From: CBDEGR01 sp965237895
GTDB taxonomy: Bacteria; Acidobacteriota; Terriglobia; UBA7540; JAPUME01
Reading direction: 5' to 3'
Length of the DNA stretch: 64,000 nucleotides
NCBI GenBank assembly: GCA_965237895.1
Contig: CBDEGR010000001.1
Location: 248,001 to 312,000, forward strand
This document shows, one piece after another, positions 34,404 to 43,241 of the stretch (positions are counted from its first letter, which is position 1; every line of letters begins with the position of its first letter). A program made the translations under genes and the position numbers. The notes beneath the pieces were generated by a model that searched no databases, was not told the DNA's origin, and worked only from the letters and a program-made list of their open reading frames with translations.

Positions 34404-34520
34404 AGGGTTTCGGGCGCGGCGTGGCGTCGCCGGGCAGCTCTCCGATAGCCCAGCGGCTGATCGGGGTTGATACGCTGGAGACGGTCGATCCCCGGAGGCC
34501 AGTCCAGTATTTCGGCAAGG

Positions 34521-34624
34521 AAGCCTCCAAGCCACCAGAGAGAAAGACTTTGCTGGAAGGGCTCAGTTGGAGGCCGATGGGTGTACATTCTTGACTGCCG
34601 GAAGGCCAAAAAACTAACTCCGAA
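34521..34624 (-). repeat. dispersed repeat C, copy 3
   Basis: In reverse orientation this matches 16373-16474 over about 100 bp (for example ACACCCATCGGCCTCCAACT and GAGCCCTTCCAGCA). A kinase 3'-end fragment lies about 60 bp further on. Confidence 0.6.
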
Positions 34625-34685
34625 TGTACACACCGTAGCCAAGCTACAGTTGGCTGCCCGGTTCACCCAGTGAGGAGCCTAGCAG

Positions 34686-34722
34686 GACTGCCAATCCCTC
34701 CTACGCCGCATGAATTTCCCGC
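34686..34722 (+). pseudogene. Ser/Thr kinase 3'-end fragment
   Basis: Encodes DCQSLLRRMNFPHQARL, the kinase C-terminal motif with the final stop replaced by an extension. The same extension (HKARL) is found at 41921. Confidence 0.55.
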
Positions 34723-34810
34723 ACCAGGCTCGCCTGAGCTTCCTGAATCCTCCCGCCCGGAAGTCGGGCCAATCGCAAATCTCTCGGCTCCCCTACCAGC
34801 ACGCGCAGGA

Positions 34811-35503
34811 TCACCGCAAAACCCAGTTAATGGCTCCAGTGGGAATTATTTCCTCGTTCTTCTTCTCAGGCTCTCGGCTCCTGTTTACTTGGCTGGCCGT
34901 TTTATTCTTAGCCTTGGGTTTCTTTTCAAGCGTAAGAATAAATTGAGACTTAGCCCTTGGAAGGGTGGGGACGATGACTTTAAGCTGTTGTCCTTCTGAG
35001 ACGGAGACATTCGAGGATGCAAGCTGGTTGAGAAGAGCTAATTCGGCTGCAGAGAGCCCGTACTTTTTGGCTATCGAGGAGAGAGTTTCCTGGGGCTTGA
35101 CAGTATGGGTGGAAACGTCTGTTTCGGAGGAGGAGTAGCTGGCGATGGCTTCGATTTCTTCGATGTTGGTTCGGCCATAATCTGCAATTGAACCCTCGTT
35201 AACCCAGCCACGCCGTTCTCCTGCTTGGACTAGGATATATTCCAAATAAGACCGATCCTTTTTACTGCTGAGAGCGACAGAGAAGAACTCTATTTCGCCA
35301 ATGCACAGAACAGGAGACACCGAGTCGGGACCGATGCGTAACTTAGCGCTCTTATGCACGAGCACAACACGCGGATAGCTTTCCGTCGCCGACTCGACCG
35401 TGATTTTCACTGAATGGTAGAAAATCACGCCACAGTCAACAGCTTTGGCTTGCAGGCTGCTAAGCAGGAAAATCGAAAGAGGAAGCAGTAACCTTAACCA
35501 CAT
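34811..35503 (-). CDS. secreted LysM-domain protein
   Basis: The protein has 230 aa. The signal peptide RLLLPLSIFLLSSLQAKA is followed by an SH3-like region (about 40-115, containing VLVHKSAKLRIGPDSVSPVL and RRGWVNEGSIADYG). A single LysM domain spans about 135-180: HTVKPQETLSSIAKKYGLSA then LALLNQLASSNVSVSEGQQL. The tail is Lys-rich. LysM domains bind peptidoglycan or chitin-type glycans, so it is likely a periplasmic cell-wall-associated protein. It lies inside the tRNA-Ala island. The gene appears intact and starts at a signal-peptide ATG. Confidence 0.8.
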   Translation of the reverse strand: MWLRLLLPLSIFLLSSLQAKAVDCGVIFYHSVKITVESATESYPRVVLVHKSAKLRIGPDSVSPVLCIGEIEFFSVALSSKKDRSYLEYILVQAGERRGWVNEGSIADYGRTNIEEIEAIASYSSSETDVSTHTVKPQETLSSIAKKYGLSAAELALLNQLASSNVSVSEGQQLKVIVPTLPRAKSQFILTLEKKPKAKNKTASQVNRSREPEKKNEEIIPTGAINWVLR

Positions 35504-35924
35504 GGGCCACCCCCTAAATGAACGGTCTAGCTCTGGATTGCCTCATTGGGATGCTATCAGAGGGTTGGGGAGGGGGCAAGCGTGGAAACCTAACGAGCAA
35601 TCCTCACCGAACTGAGAAAGGTTGCCGCCCCGAAGGGCCTCCGGCTCCCAGGGTAGTTTCCCCACTCCCACCATCACCCTGAGGGAGCCACAGGTCACAG
35701 GCGCCGAGGGGGGCAAGGTCGGAGTTTGCCGCGATTAGGGTCGTTCAACATTCACCGCGCTCACCCCACCCCCCCCGCGCGGGGCTGCCCTGGGATGGTC
35801 TGCCTACCCATCCGCTATTTCTATTGAAGAGTTTTAAAGGGAGGCTCCCTTGAGTGGAAGCTGGAGACAAACCAGACAAGTGGAGAAAAACAGCCACAAC
35901 GAGCCGGGATTCCCCCCATCGCGG
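35504..35924. other. gene-free region with short repeat
   Basis: No gene recognised. Bases 35641-35675 are the reverse complement of 17041-17075 (CCGGCTCCCAGGGTAGTTTC). Confidence 0.5.
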
Positions 35925-36012
35925 CCATGGGGAGGTGAGCTTGGCACAAGAGGGCGACTGGCGTATGATTGTGCGCAAAGGTAAAGTTGAAATCGGAAAT
36001 TCCGGCTTAATA
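35925..36012 (+). promoter_or_regulatory. promoter-leader module, copy B
   Basis: TTGGCA (35941-35946), exactly 17 bp, TATGAT (35964-35969), then GCAAAGGTAAAGTTGAAATC and GGAAATTCCGG. It is the best sigma70 match among the copies and lies 81 bases before the sialidase-like ATG, which has its own GGGAGG RBS. Confidence 0.75.
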
Positions 36013-36050
36013 GTATTTTCTCGGTCAAGTCTCTGGGAGGTATACAGCCC

Positions 36051-37499
36051 ATGAAAAAGACAGAGCTTCAGTACAAAGTAGGGCGGATAGGCAGACGGAG
36101 ATTCCTTACGGCGATGACAGCCACAGGAACGGTCGCTGCGACTCCCCTCTGGGGAGGTGTCTCCCCGGGGAATTCTTCACCAACGGCACCGCTGCTCGAT
36201 CCCAAAGCGCTTGAAGGGAAACCTTGGAAGTTAGACGTGACGATCTATGACCGACCCGGGTGGACATGCACGACCTACGGGCTTCCAGTGCTTAAACGGG
36301 AGAACAATGAGCTTGTCGTCGGTTTTCAGGCGCAGCGGGAAGATACGATTACCGGTGACTTCTACTCCGCGCATGCCGAGTGGGTTTTCCTGTCTTCGAA
36401 GGACGGAGGTAAATCTTGGGAGCCCATCCCCTTGGAACAGCTGGGACTCGATCCGCGCTGGCGGGAGCGAAGTCCTCACTGTTGTAACGCCTGGCCGGTC
36501 CGCTTGCCGGACGGAACTTTGATCAATGTGGTGGAGGACGTGCCTACAAGCCAAGCTCAAAAGGAGAGGCTCGAGAAGGTTGGGCTGGGCCATCTCTGGT
36601 ATCCAGATAGTATCTTTGGTTGGGACTTGTGGCCGGCCTCGCATGCCGAGAAACTGAAGGAGGAAGGCATGCAGGTGTTCGAGCAACAGGGGCCGTGGCT
36701 ACCGCCTGGTGTTGTGGCCACCCACAATCGCCAACCGGTGGTGACGGTATCCCATGATGGAGGGCGTACCTGGGAAGAGCGCCGCATCGAGGGGCTACCA
36801 GAGTTCGTCCACTACGCAGCCTGGTTTCGCAGAGGGATCGCCTTGCCGGATGGTACGGTTCTGGGAGCGATCTACGGGAAAATAAGAGGCAAGCATAAGG
36901 TGGACACCTGGCAAACCGGTAGTACGTATGCCCTCCGCTCGACCGACAAAGGTAAGACGTGGCAGATGAGCCTCCTCGCCCATGATCCTACGGGTAAACG
37001 TTCCTATAATGAAACCGACCTGCTTTTGTTGCCGAGCGGTCGGATCCTGGCGCTTATCCGAGGCGGCGGGGAAGCTCACTTGTATCAGAGTTATTCGGAG
37101 GACGGGGGGGAAAGTTGGAGCCAACCGGTTCCGACACCCATACCTGGAAGCCCGGCGAATCTGCTGCGGTTGAAGAGCGGAAATATCCTTTGCGTGTACC
37201 GCAAAACCGTATATCTGGGGGGATACGGAGGGGTCCTGAGCCGGGACCAGGGGAACACCTGGGAGGTGGCCAATGCGAAAGTCATTCGCGATGATACCCT
37301 GCCGGGTCTGGTGGGCTATCCTAGTTCGGTGCAGCTTGATGACGGCACCATCTTCACCCTATACAACGTCCTGTGGGTGGGCAAAATCAAGCCTGAAGAC
37401 AATTGGAAGTACGAGGAGGTTTTGCAAGTTCACCCACCTTTGCATTCCTACATCGCCGGCAGCCTCTATACGGAGGACTACATAGGGCCGCCCGGGTAG
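36051..37499 (+). CDS. Tat-exported sialidase-like BNR-repeat protein
   Basis: The protein has 482 aa. The Tat signal GRIGRRRFLTAMTATGTVAA is at the N-terminus. Five Asp-box motifs (S-x-D-x-G-x-T/S-W) are visible: SSKDGGKSW, SHDGGRTW, STDKGKTW, SEDGGESW and SRDQGNTW. This is the six-bladed propeller of the exo-alpha-sialidase superfamily. Whether it cleaves sialic acid or another sugar is unknown, as the arginine triad was not verified. It acts in the periplasm or outside. It is preceded by promoter-leader module B and lies in the tRNA-Ala island. Confidence 0.85.
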   Translation: MKKTELQYKVGRIGRRRFLTAMTATGTVAATPLWGGVSPGNSSPTAPLLDPKALEGKPWKLDVTIYDRPGWTCTTYGLPVLKRENNELVVGFQAQREDTITGDFYSAHAEWVFLSSKDGGKSWEPIPLEQLGLDPRWRERSPHCCNAWPVRLPDGTLINVVEDVPTSQAQKERLEKVGLGHLWYPDSIFGWDLWPASHAEKLKEEGMQVFEQQGPWLPPGVVATHNRQPVVTVSHDGGRTWEERRIEGLPEFVHYAAWFRRGIALPDGTVLGAIYGKIRGKHKVDTWQTGSTYALRSTDKGKTWQMSLLAHDPTGKRSYNETDLLLLPSGRILALIRGGGEAHLYQSYSEDGGESWSQPVPTPIPGSPANLLRLKSGNILCVYRKTVYLGGYGGVLSRDQGNTWEVANAKVIRDDTLPGLVGYPSSVQLDDGTIFTLYNVLWVGKIKPEDNWKYEEVLQVHPPLHSYIAGSLYTEDYIGPPG

Positions 37500-37686
37500 G
37501 TTGAACTGTCCAAAAGGATTGACCCGGCCGTTAATGGCGGAGAACCGTTCCACAGCTCCGGGCTGTCATATAGACTCTCATTGCTACTGGTACAAAATAT
37601 CGGGCAGGTCACATTCTATGGGCCCTTTATTGTCTGTATCACCATGTTATCCTAAATCTCCGATTTCAAGGGTCTGGAAATGAGGT

Positions 37687-39798
37687 ATGCGCTCGGTGGC
37701 ACACAGTCTCCAGTCGTTTGAATCAGTGATCACCGCGTGTCTTCAACCCAAAAGAGAAGACCACCTCTTCTCCATCTTCGATCCCACCGAGCAACTGGAC
37801 GATGATCGTTTCGACGCCCGGGGAATCGCACAGGCGCTAAACGCCGCATTCCTTATCACACTCGCCGGGAGCGGCCATCCGGCATTCAGCAAGGCAAAAG
37901 GGCTTCTCACCCGCAGCGCGGAATCCTCCGAATGGGCAAACGTCACCCGTTTCTACTTAAACGCCATCGAGCTGATTCACGCGGAAATCGAAGCCGCCTC
38001 GACTCAGGACCCGGATTTCCGCAAGCGTCTGGAAGCCCTCTCCGAATGTGTTTCGCAGGAAGAAGACTTGAATGCCGACCAGCTGGCGGAAAAACTCTGG
38101 TCTCTGTTTTTCCCGGAAGGCGCCGGCATCCGCGCAAACAGATCGCAACGCGTAGAAGCATTACGAGAAAAACGTACCGTCCACATCACCCAACTCAACT
38201 CCAATCCCATCGCCGATCCGGTCCGGCAGATTCTTTTCACCTCGAATGTCCTGCTGACCTTGCCTCCTCGACCGAAACCGGAGCTCCCTCTGAGCGACGA
38301 GCTCAAGGAATGGGTCCTCTCCGTTGCCCACGAACCCCAGCTCTACTGGTACGACCATCCCATCCCGTTGGACATCGAGCCGGAGAACAACGAAGTCCTC
38401 TATGGTCTCCGCGGGTTGGACTCGGCCCTGGAATTTGAACAGGTCCGTGGCAATTGCTCGCACCCTCAAAAGCTTGCATGTGTTTTGTCCGTCTCGGTGA
38501 CTCATCGGGGTCTGCAGGAGATTGCCCTCCGGTACCTCGAAGAACAGTTTTCGGGCTTCGGGGGCCTGAAACATATTGATCTGTATGTTTTCACCGAAGC
38601 CAACGCCGAGCAGCTCATTGACGAAATTCTGGTCCCCGCTGCCGAACGTTATCTTCAGCGCAGTGACGCGAAGGAAATGCTGCGTGTCTTCGGTGTCAAT
38701 GGAGAATACGGCCGGCACTACAGCTTCCTGAAGGCCATCTCGGCTTTCTGGAAGATCTTCATCCAACCGGAAAAGGAAGCCGTGTTCAAAATCGACCTGG
38801 ACCAGGTCTTCCCACAAAAAGAGCTGGTTGAGGAGACACACGCTTCCGCTTTTGAACATTTCCGAACCCCGCTGTGGGGAGCTCGAGGTCTCGATTCCGA
38901 CGGGAAACCCGTGGAGCTCGCAATGATCGCCGGGGCCCTGGTCAATGAGCGAGACATCGGCGAATCCCTGTTCACGCCCGACGTCCGGTTTCCCCGCCAC
39001 GCGCTTTCTCCGGATGAACACGTTTTCTTCAGCACGCTGCCGCAGGCTCTCTCCACCGAGGCGGAGATGACGGCTCGCTACAGGACGGAGAAGCTCGATG
39101 GCACCCAAACCTGTCTCCAGCGCATCCACGTTACCGGCGGAACCAACGGCATCCTTATTGACAGCCTCCGCCGGCATCGTCCTTTTACTCCCTCGTTCAT
39201 CAGCCGCGCAGAGGACCAAGCCTATATTCTCTCTGCGTTTCGAAATCCGGGCCCACGACTTGCTTACGTTCACAAGGACGGGCTCATTATGCGCCACGAC
39301 AAGGAGGCCTTCGGTCAAGAGGCCATCCGCTCCGCCTACGTTGGCAAACTCGTGGGTGACTATGTCCGTATCCTGTACTTCTCCGCGTATGCCCGTAGCA
39401 TCAGAGACGACGTCGGAACGCTGAAGGACTTGCTCGACCCCTTCACCGGCTGTTTCATCTCCAGGATTCCAACCACCGTCTCGACCCTGCGCTTCGCATT
39501 CAAGGCCGCTTCCCTGGTTGCCGCGGGCAACGACAAGGAAGGGTTTACGTTGATCACCCTCGGCGCACAGCGCCTCACGGAGGCTCTCGAATTTCTAAGG
39601 GGCACACGCAGCAGGCTCGAGCAGCAGCTCGAAAAGGAACGCCTCGGTTGGAGCATTTACTATGATGCGCTTTCCGCCGTCGAAGACGCGCTGAAGCGTG
39701 AGGATCACTTTGCAGTGGAGCTACGCAAAAAGGCCGATAGCCTCATTGGCCGATGCGCCATCCGCGCCAAGAACGGCCAGGAGAACCCGCCTAAATAA
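37687..39798 (+). CDS. unknown protein, 703 aa, with DxD-like motif
   Basis: A long intact cytoplasmic protein without signal peptide or membrane segment. I do not recognise a family. Around residue 375 FKIDLDQVFPQKELVEE resembles the DxD segment of GT-A glycosyltransferases. It is preceded by VFGVNGEYGRHYSFLKAISA and followed by GARGLDSDGKPVELAMIAGA. The C-terminal 100 residues look alpha-helical. Composition and absence of stops show it is a real gene. It sits in the tRNA-Ala island, just before a pair of kinase remnants. A sugar-nucleotide-dependent activity is only an inference. Confidence 0.6.
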   Translation: MRSVAHSLQSFESVITACLQPKREDHLFSIFDPTEQLDDDRFDARGIAQALNAAFLITLAGSGHPAFSKAKGLLTRSAESSEWANVTRFYLNAIELIHAEIEAASTQDPDFRKRLEALSECVSQEEDLNADQLAEKLWSLFFPEGAGIRANRSQRVEALREKRTVHITQLNSNPIADPVRQILFTSNVLLTLPPRPKPELPLSDELKEWVLSVAHEPQLYWYDHPIPLDIEPENNEVLYGLRGLDSALEFEQVRGNCSHPQKLACVLSVSVTHRGLQEIALRYLEEQFSGFGGLKHIDLYVFTEANAEQLIDEILVPAAERYLQRSDAKEMLRVFGVNGEYGRHYSFLKAISAFWKIFIQPEKEAVFKIDLDQVFPQKELVEETHASAFEHFRTPLWGARGLDSDGKPVELAMIAGALVNERDIGESLFTPDVRFPRHALSPDEHVFFSTLPQALSTEAEMTARYRTEKLDGTQTCLQRIHVTGGTNGILIDSLRRHRPFTPSFISRAEDQAYILSAFRNPGPRLAYVHKDGLIMRHDKEAFGQEAIRSAYVGKLVGDYVRILYFSAYARSIRDDVGTLKDLLDPFTGCFISRIPTTVSTLRFAFKAASLVAAGNDKEGFTLITLGAQRLTEALEFLRGTRSRLEQQLEKERLGWSIYYDALSAVEDALKREDHFAVELRKKADSLIGRCAIRAKNGQENPPK

Positions 39799-39799
39799 C

Positions 39800-39841
39800 C
39801 GCTTCCAATCTCTCCTCCGCCGCATGAACTTCCCGCCTTGA
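39800..39841 (+). pseudogene. Ser/Thr kinase 3'-end fragment with stop
   Basis: Encodes RFQSLLRRMNFPP and a TGA, the exact C-terminus of acidobacterial kinases. It lies two bases past the 703-aa gene, with no kinase body before it. Confidence 0.65.
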
Positions 39842-39851
39842 GCCGTTCGCG

Positions 39852-39880
39852 TTGACTATCCCTCAGGTACCGACTAAGAT
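39852..39880 (+). promoter_or_regulatory. sigma70-type promoter of truncated kinase
   Basis: TTGACT (39852-39857), exactly 17 bp, TAAGAT (39875-39880). It matches the arrangement at 16784-16812. Confidence 0.6.
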
Positions 39881-39906
39881 AGCCCCATCGAATAAGGCTC
39901 ATAGGC

Positions 39907-40083
39907 ATGATCGGCAAAAAGCTCAGCCACTTCCGTATTGAGGCGAAGCTGGGTAGCGGCGGCATGGGCGAAGTGTACCGCGCCCGGGATGAACATCTGG
40001 ACCGGGATGTCGCCCTGAAGGTCCTGCCGGCCGTGCGATGCCGACCCTCCGTTTCTCCCGCATGCCGGGCAAGAGAGGATTAG
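39907..40083 (+). pseudogene. Ser/Thr protein kinase N-terminal fragment
   Basis: Fifty-eight codons read KKLSHFRIEAKLGSGG then MGEVYRARDEHLDRDVALKV LPA (split here), giving a perfect P-loop and the catalytic Lys of VALKVLP. After VLPA the frame turns to unrelated sequence and stops at 40081-40083. A kinase end (39800-39841) precedes it, so one kinase's 3' end is followed by the next kinase's promoter and start, as in a collapsed tandem array. The ORF ends 4 bases before the next ATG, so its promoter may drive the downstream gene. Confidence 0.8.
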
Positions 40084-40087
40084 CAGC

Positions 40088-41830
40088 ATGAAGGAAATAA
40101 CAAGATCGAACGGTCACACGGGTTCAGGGTTTTTCCGGACGTTAACGGTTCTGCTCGTCCCGATTGCGATTTGCCTCGTTATCCGGAATTCCGGGTTTGC
40201 GCAAGCCGATCCCAAACCGGGAATCCTGAAATTGTCCATTGAGGATGCTGACTCCGGGCAACCCACTCCGGCCCGAGTTGAGCTATTGGACAAGGAAGGC
40301 CACAGCTACATCGCCGAGGATGCCTTGCCTGTTGGTGGCGATTGCGACACGGCCCAGGAAACTGCCGCATGGTTGACTCTGGAAAGGGCAGTAGCCCTGC
40401 TCGCGAAAAAGGTGGAGAACCCTTACACCGGGACCGACCACTTCTACAGCGTCGGTAATTCTCGGGTTTCCTTGCCACCGGGAACCTATAAATTGAGGGT
40501 CTTTAAGGGAGTCGAATACCAGGCACAAACTCGTGAGGTGCATATTCGCTCAGGAGAGACTGCCAGGTTGACGGTGAAGGTGGCGCGCTGGGTCAACATG
40601 CCGGAACAAGGCTGGTATGGTGCCGACGATCACGTGCACATTGCTCGACCTGTTAAAGAGCTCAATCCTTTGATCTCTAAGATGATGCAGGCTGAAGATA
40701 TCCATGTAGCTAATCTCCTACAAATGGGACTCTCAAAACGTTTCCACATCACCCTCCAGTACGCCCACGGGCCAGAGAGTATCTACCGGGAGGGCAATTA
40801 CATCTTGGCCACGGGGCAGGAAAATCCGCGCACCCATTTTCTGGGTCACACCATTACCCTGGGAGCGCGTTCGGCTATCAATTTTCCCGAGAATTACGTG
40901 ATTTACAGATTGTTCTGGGAAGAGGCGCAGCGTCAGGGCGCTCTGAGCGGTTATGCCCACTACGGCAACGATCTTGTTGATGCTCCATTCGGCCTCAGCA
41001 TCGATCTGCCCCATGGCCTACTGAGCTTTCTTGAGGTGTTACAGTTCAACCGTGGAATTTACAATGTTTGGTACGAAATTCTGAACACGGGCTTTCGCAT
41101 GACACCAACCGCGGGGACGGATTATCCCTGCGCAAGAGCAACCATACCTGGGCGAGAGCGATTCTATACGAGAGTCAAAGGGCCTTTCAGCTACGAGAAT
41201 TGGTTGGAGGGCGTCCGTAGCGGCCAGACGTTCGTGACCAATGGACCCATCCTTGATTTTCGTGTCAACGGAAAGGAGATGGGGGAAGAAGTGGTACTTG
41301 GCCGGGCCAGCCCGGTGCTGGTAGAAGGCCGTGTCCGCTTTGATCCGACGTGGGATGACGTAGATCGTCTCGAGGTCATTGAGAACGGGCAGGTGCTGCG
41401 AAGCTTCCCGAGAACAGGGGGGGCGGCCGAGATCCGCTTCCAGTTTGAACACAATATTCGAGAGGCTTCTTGGTTGGCTGTTCGTGCTTCTGGACGCAAG
41501 CTGGGGGAAACAAATCCGGTGCGCGGTCTTATCCACCGCACGATGCGCCCGACGTCGGAGGCACACTCCGCTCCGATTTATGTAATGTTGAAAGATGCCC
41601 CTCCGCTCTCCGCCCATCCCCGGGCCAAGGCTTTAGCTCGTACGTGGCTGGCCCGGCTGGAAGATTTAGAATCCCGGTTGGCTGAGGACCAGATTGAGAA
41701 TTTGGCCGACCCGGGCTGGGTGACCGGCACCTCGGACATTGTCGAAGAGGACCTCCTCCGCAAGAACCGTTCAGCCCTTATAGAAGAGATCCAGAAGGCG
41801 AAGGACTATTTTACGCGCTTGGCACGCTAA
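40088..41830 (+). CDS. secreted CehA/McbA-family metallohydrolase-like protein
   Basis: The protein has 580 aa. The signal peptide TLTVLLVPIAICLVIRNSGF is preceded by a basic region. An N-terminal carboxypeptidase-regulatory-like domain (about 45-165) is followed by the PHP-like domain starting YGADDHVHIARPVKEL, with an HxH motif, and later MTPTAGTDYPCARA. These fit the CehA/McbA (PHP superfamily) metallohydrolases, a family that includes carbaryl hydrolase. The natural substrate is unknown. It probably acts in the periplasm. The translation start sits just after the truncated kinase ORF, so expression may depend on the kinase promoter. Confidence 0.75.
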   Translation: MKEITRSNGHTGSGFFRTLTVLLVPIAICLVIRNSGFAQADPKPGILKLSIEDADSGQPTPARVELLDKEGHSYIAEDALPVGGDCDTAQETAAWLTLERAVALLAKKVENPYTGTDHFYSVGNSRVSLPPGTYKLRVFKGVEYQAQTREVHIRSGETARLTVKVARWVNMPEQGWYGADDHVHIARPVKELNPLISKMMQAEDIHVANLLQMGLSKRFHITLQYAHGPESIYREGNYILATGQENPRTHFLGHTITLGARSAINFPENYVIYRLFWEEAQRQGALSGYAHYGNDLVDAPFGLSIDLPHGLLSFLEVLQFNRGIYNVWYEILNTGFRMTPTAGTDYPCARATIPGRERFYTRVKGPFSYENWLEGVRSGQTFVTNGPILDFRVNGKEMGEEVVLGRASPVLVEGRVRFDPTWDDVDRLEVIENGQVLRSFPRTGGAAEIRFQFEHNIREASWLAVRASGRKLGETNPVRGLIHRTMRPTSEAHSAPIYVMLKDAPPLSAHPRAKALARTWLARLEDLESRLAEDQIENLADPGWVTGTSDIVEEDLLRKNRSALIEEIQKAKDYFTRLAR

Positions 41831-41920
41831 GGACTTGCTACAAACCTTCAACTGGCAAATTCGGCCCGGGACCTTCAGCACTCTGCTCCCTCAAAAGAAG
41901 CGCCCCGAACACACACGACC

Positions 41921-41965
41921 CGCTTCCAAGACCTGCTGCGGCGGATGAACTTTCTGCACAAGGCT
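41921..41965 (+). pseudogene. Ser/Thr kinase 3'-end fragment
   Basis: Encodes RFQDLLRRMNFLHKARLA. The motif is intact but the terminal PP-stop is replaced by an extension like that at 34686. Confidence 0.6.
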
Positions 41966-42064
41966 CGCCTTGCTCCCTCCACCGAAGGGATTGAGCCGGT
42001 ATCCCGCCCCGCAGATCGGTCAGGTGGATCAGCGCCCTCAAGACCTGGTGAGAGTTCTTCCTGT

Positions 42065-42613
42065 TTAGCCGTTTCTTCCACGCATATTCGCTCGCTTTCT
42101 CGCTGCGGCAATCATCTCAGGCAATCCCTCCAACCCACTCACCTCAATCCTGTCGGTGAACAACTTTAGGTGCCTTCCAAGTAAATCCAAGCTGCGGATT
42201 TTATCCACCAACTTGAGCCTGGTCCTCTTGACTTTCCGCGCATCCTTGCCCTTACCCTCCATGTACTCATTCACGGTGACTTCCTGAATTGCCGCCGCTT
42301 GCTCTTGAGTCAAGCCAGACAGGTCAACAAACGCATCCCCTTCTTTCGTGACCTTCACGTAGTCCAGGAGGTTCGAGAATCCCATCCGGGAAAGCTCGGA
42401 AAACACCTTCTCCGCACTCAGATCAAGCTTGTCTGCCTTCTTTTTGGTGAGTTCCGCCAGTAGCTTCTGAATGTTAGGTTTAGTTAGGAACTGGGAAGCG
42501 GTTACACGAGCAGTTTTTCTGCTGTATCCAGCCGCAATGGCCGCTCTTGTGCCGTTGAGATCCTTGACGTATTCACGTGCAAAGATTTCATGGCGGGAGA
42601 TTCTACGGGCCAT
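42065..42613 (-). CDS. phage terminase small subunit-like protein
   Basis: The protein has 182 aa. EIFAREYVKDLNGTRAAIAA then GYSRKTARVTASQFLTKPNI is the Terminase_2 N-terminal DNA-binding region. SGLTQEQAAAIQEVTVNEYM and VKRTRLKLVDKIRSLDLLGR HLKLF (split) are the conserved C-terminal part. TerS recognises phage DNA and recruits the large subunit for packaging. No large subunit or capsid genes are in the window, so it is a remnant or satellite gene of the tRNA-Ala island. It starts 19 bases after the DUF5681-like frame. Confidence 0.8.
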   Translation of the reverse strand: MARRISRHEIFAREYVKDLNGTRAAIAAGYSRKTARVTASQFLTKPNIQKLLAELTKKKADKLDLSAEKVFSELSRMGFSNLLDYVKVTKEGDAFVDLSGLTQEQAAAIQEVTVNEYMEGKGKDARKVKRTRLKLVDKIRSLDLLGRHLKLFTDRIEVSGLEGLPEMIAAARKRANMRGRNG

Positions 42614-42631
42614 ACTGTCATCAACTCCCCT

Positions 42632-43087
42632 CTACCCCTGGACTCTCCCTCTTAAGCGCCTTGAGTTTCGCTCAATCAATTCAGGGTTCTTCTCGAAGAT
42701 CGCCCTGGCTATTTCCGCAGCGATGTCCCTCTCCGGGCGGCCGCCAGGATTCCCGTTCTGCCCGGGCTTGAAGCGGTGCTCTACCGACGGATTGCCGCCT
42801 TGACGCTTCCTCGCCTCAACTATCAAATCCGGCAAGTTCTCAAGTCCCGGAATCTCCACTTTCAAGGTCAGTTTCCCAAAGGCCCGATCCGCCAGGACAG
42901 CAAAAATTTTCGGGTCGCCTTTCAACAGGGCCTTGAGCATGGCCTTGTAGATGGCTTCCGCGTTCTCTTCAAATACCGCCTGGGCGACTTCGGAGGCAAG
43001 ATCGCGCTTGGGCCGCCCGCCAGGATTCCCGTTCTGGCCCGACTGGAAGCCGTACCGGTTCCCTTTCTGAAACCCCTTATGCGTTGT
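42632..43087 (-). pseudogene. DUF5681-like phage protein, start codon missing
   Basis: The frame contains FQSGQNGNPGGRPKRDLASE and, again later, FKPGQNGNPGGRPERDIAAE, the hallmark of DUF5681 proteins found next to terminases. The motif occurs twice, which suggests an internal duplication. No ATG, GTG or TTG precedes the first copy before a TAG, so the natural start is lost. A start at 42940 would leave only the second half. It is upstream of the terminase small subunit in the same orientation. Confidence 0.6.
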
Positions 43088-43241
43088 TTCCCCGTCCTAT
43101 ATAATAGGGGGTTGCCTTGAGTGTGGCCCAAGGGGTCTCCAAAGAGATATCGCACACCTCGCAAAACCCGGGATCTATGCGCCACCCACGAATGGGCCAA
43201 TCCAACCGAAACGGAAACCGAAGTTGAATTAGGAAAACGCG

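Noticed and set aside
38161..39318. Minus-strand 385-aa frame opposite the 703-aa gene
   Set aside because: Coding composition and RBS favour the plus strand. The antisense frame is a shadow of similar codon bias.
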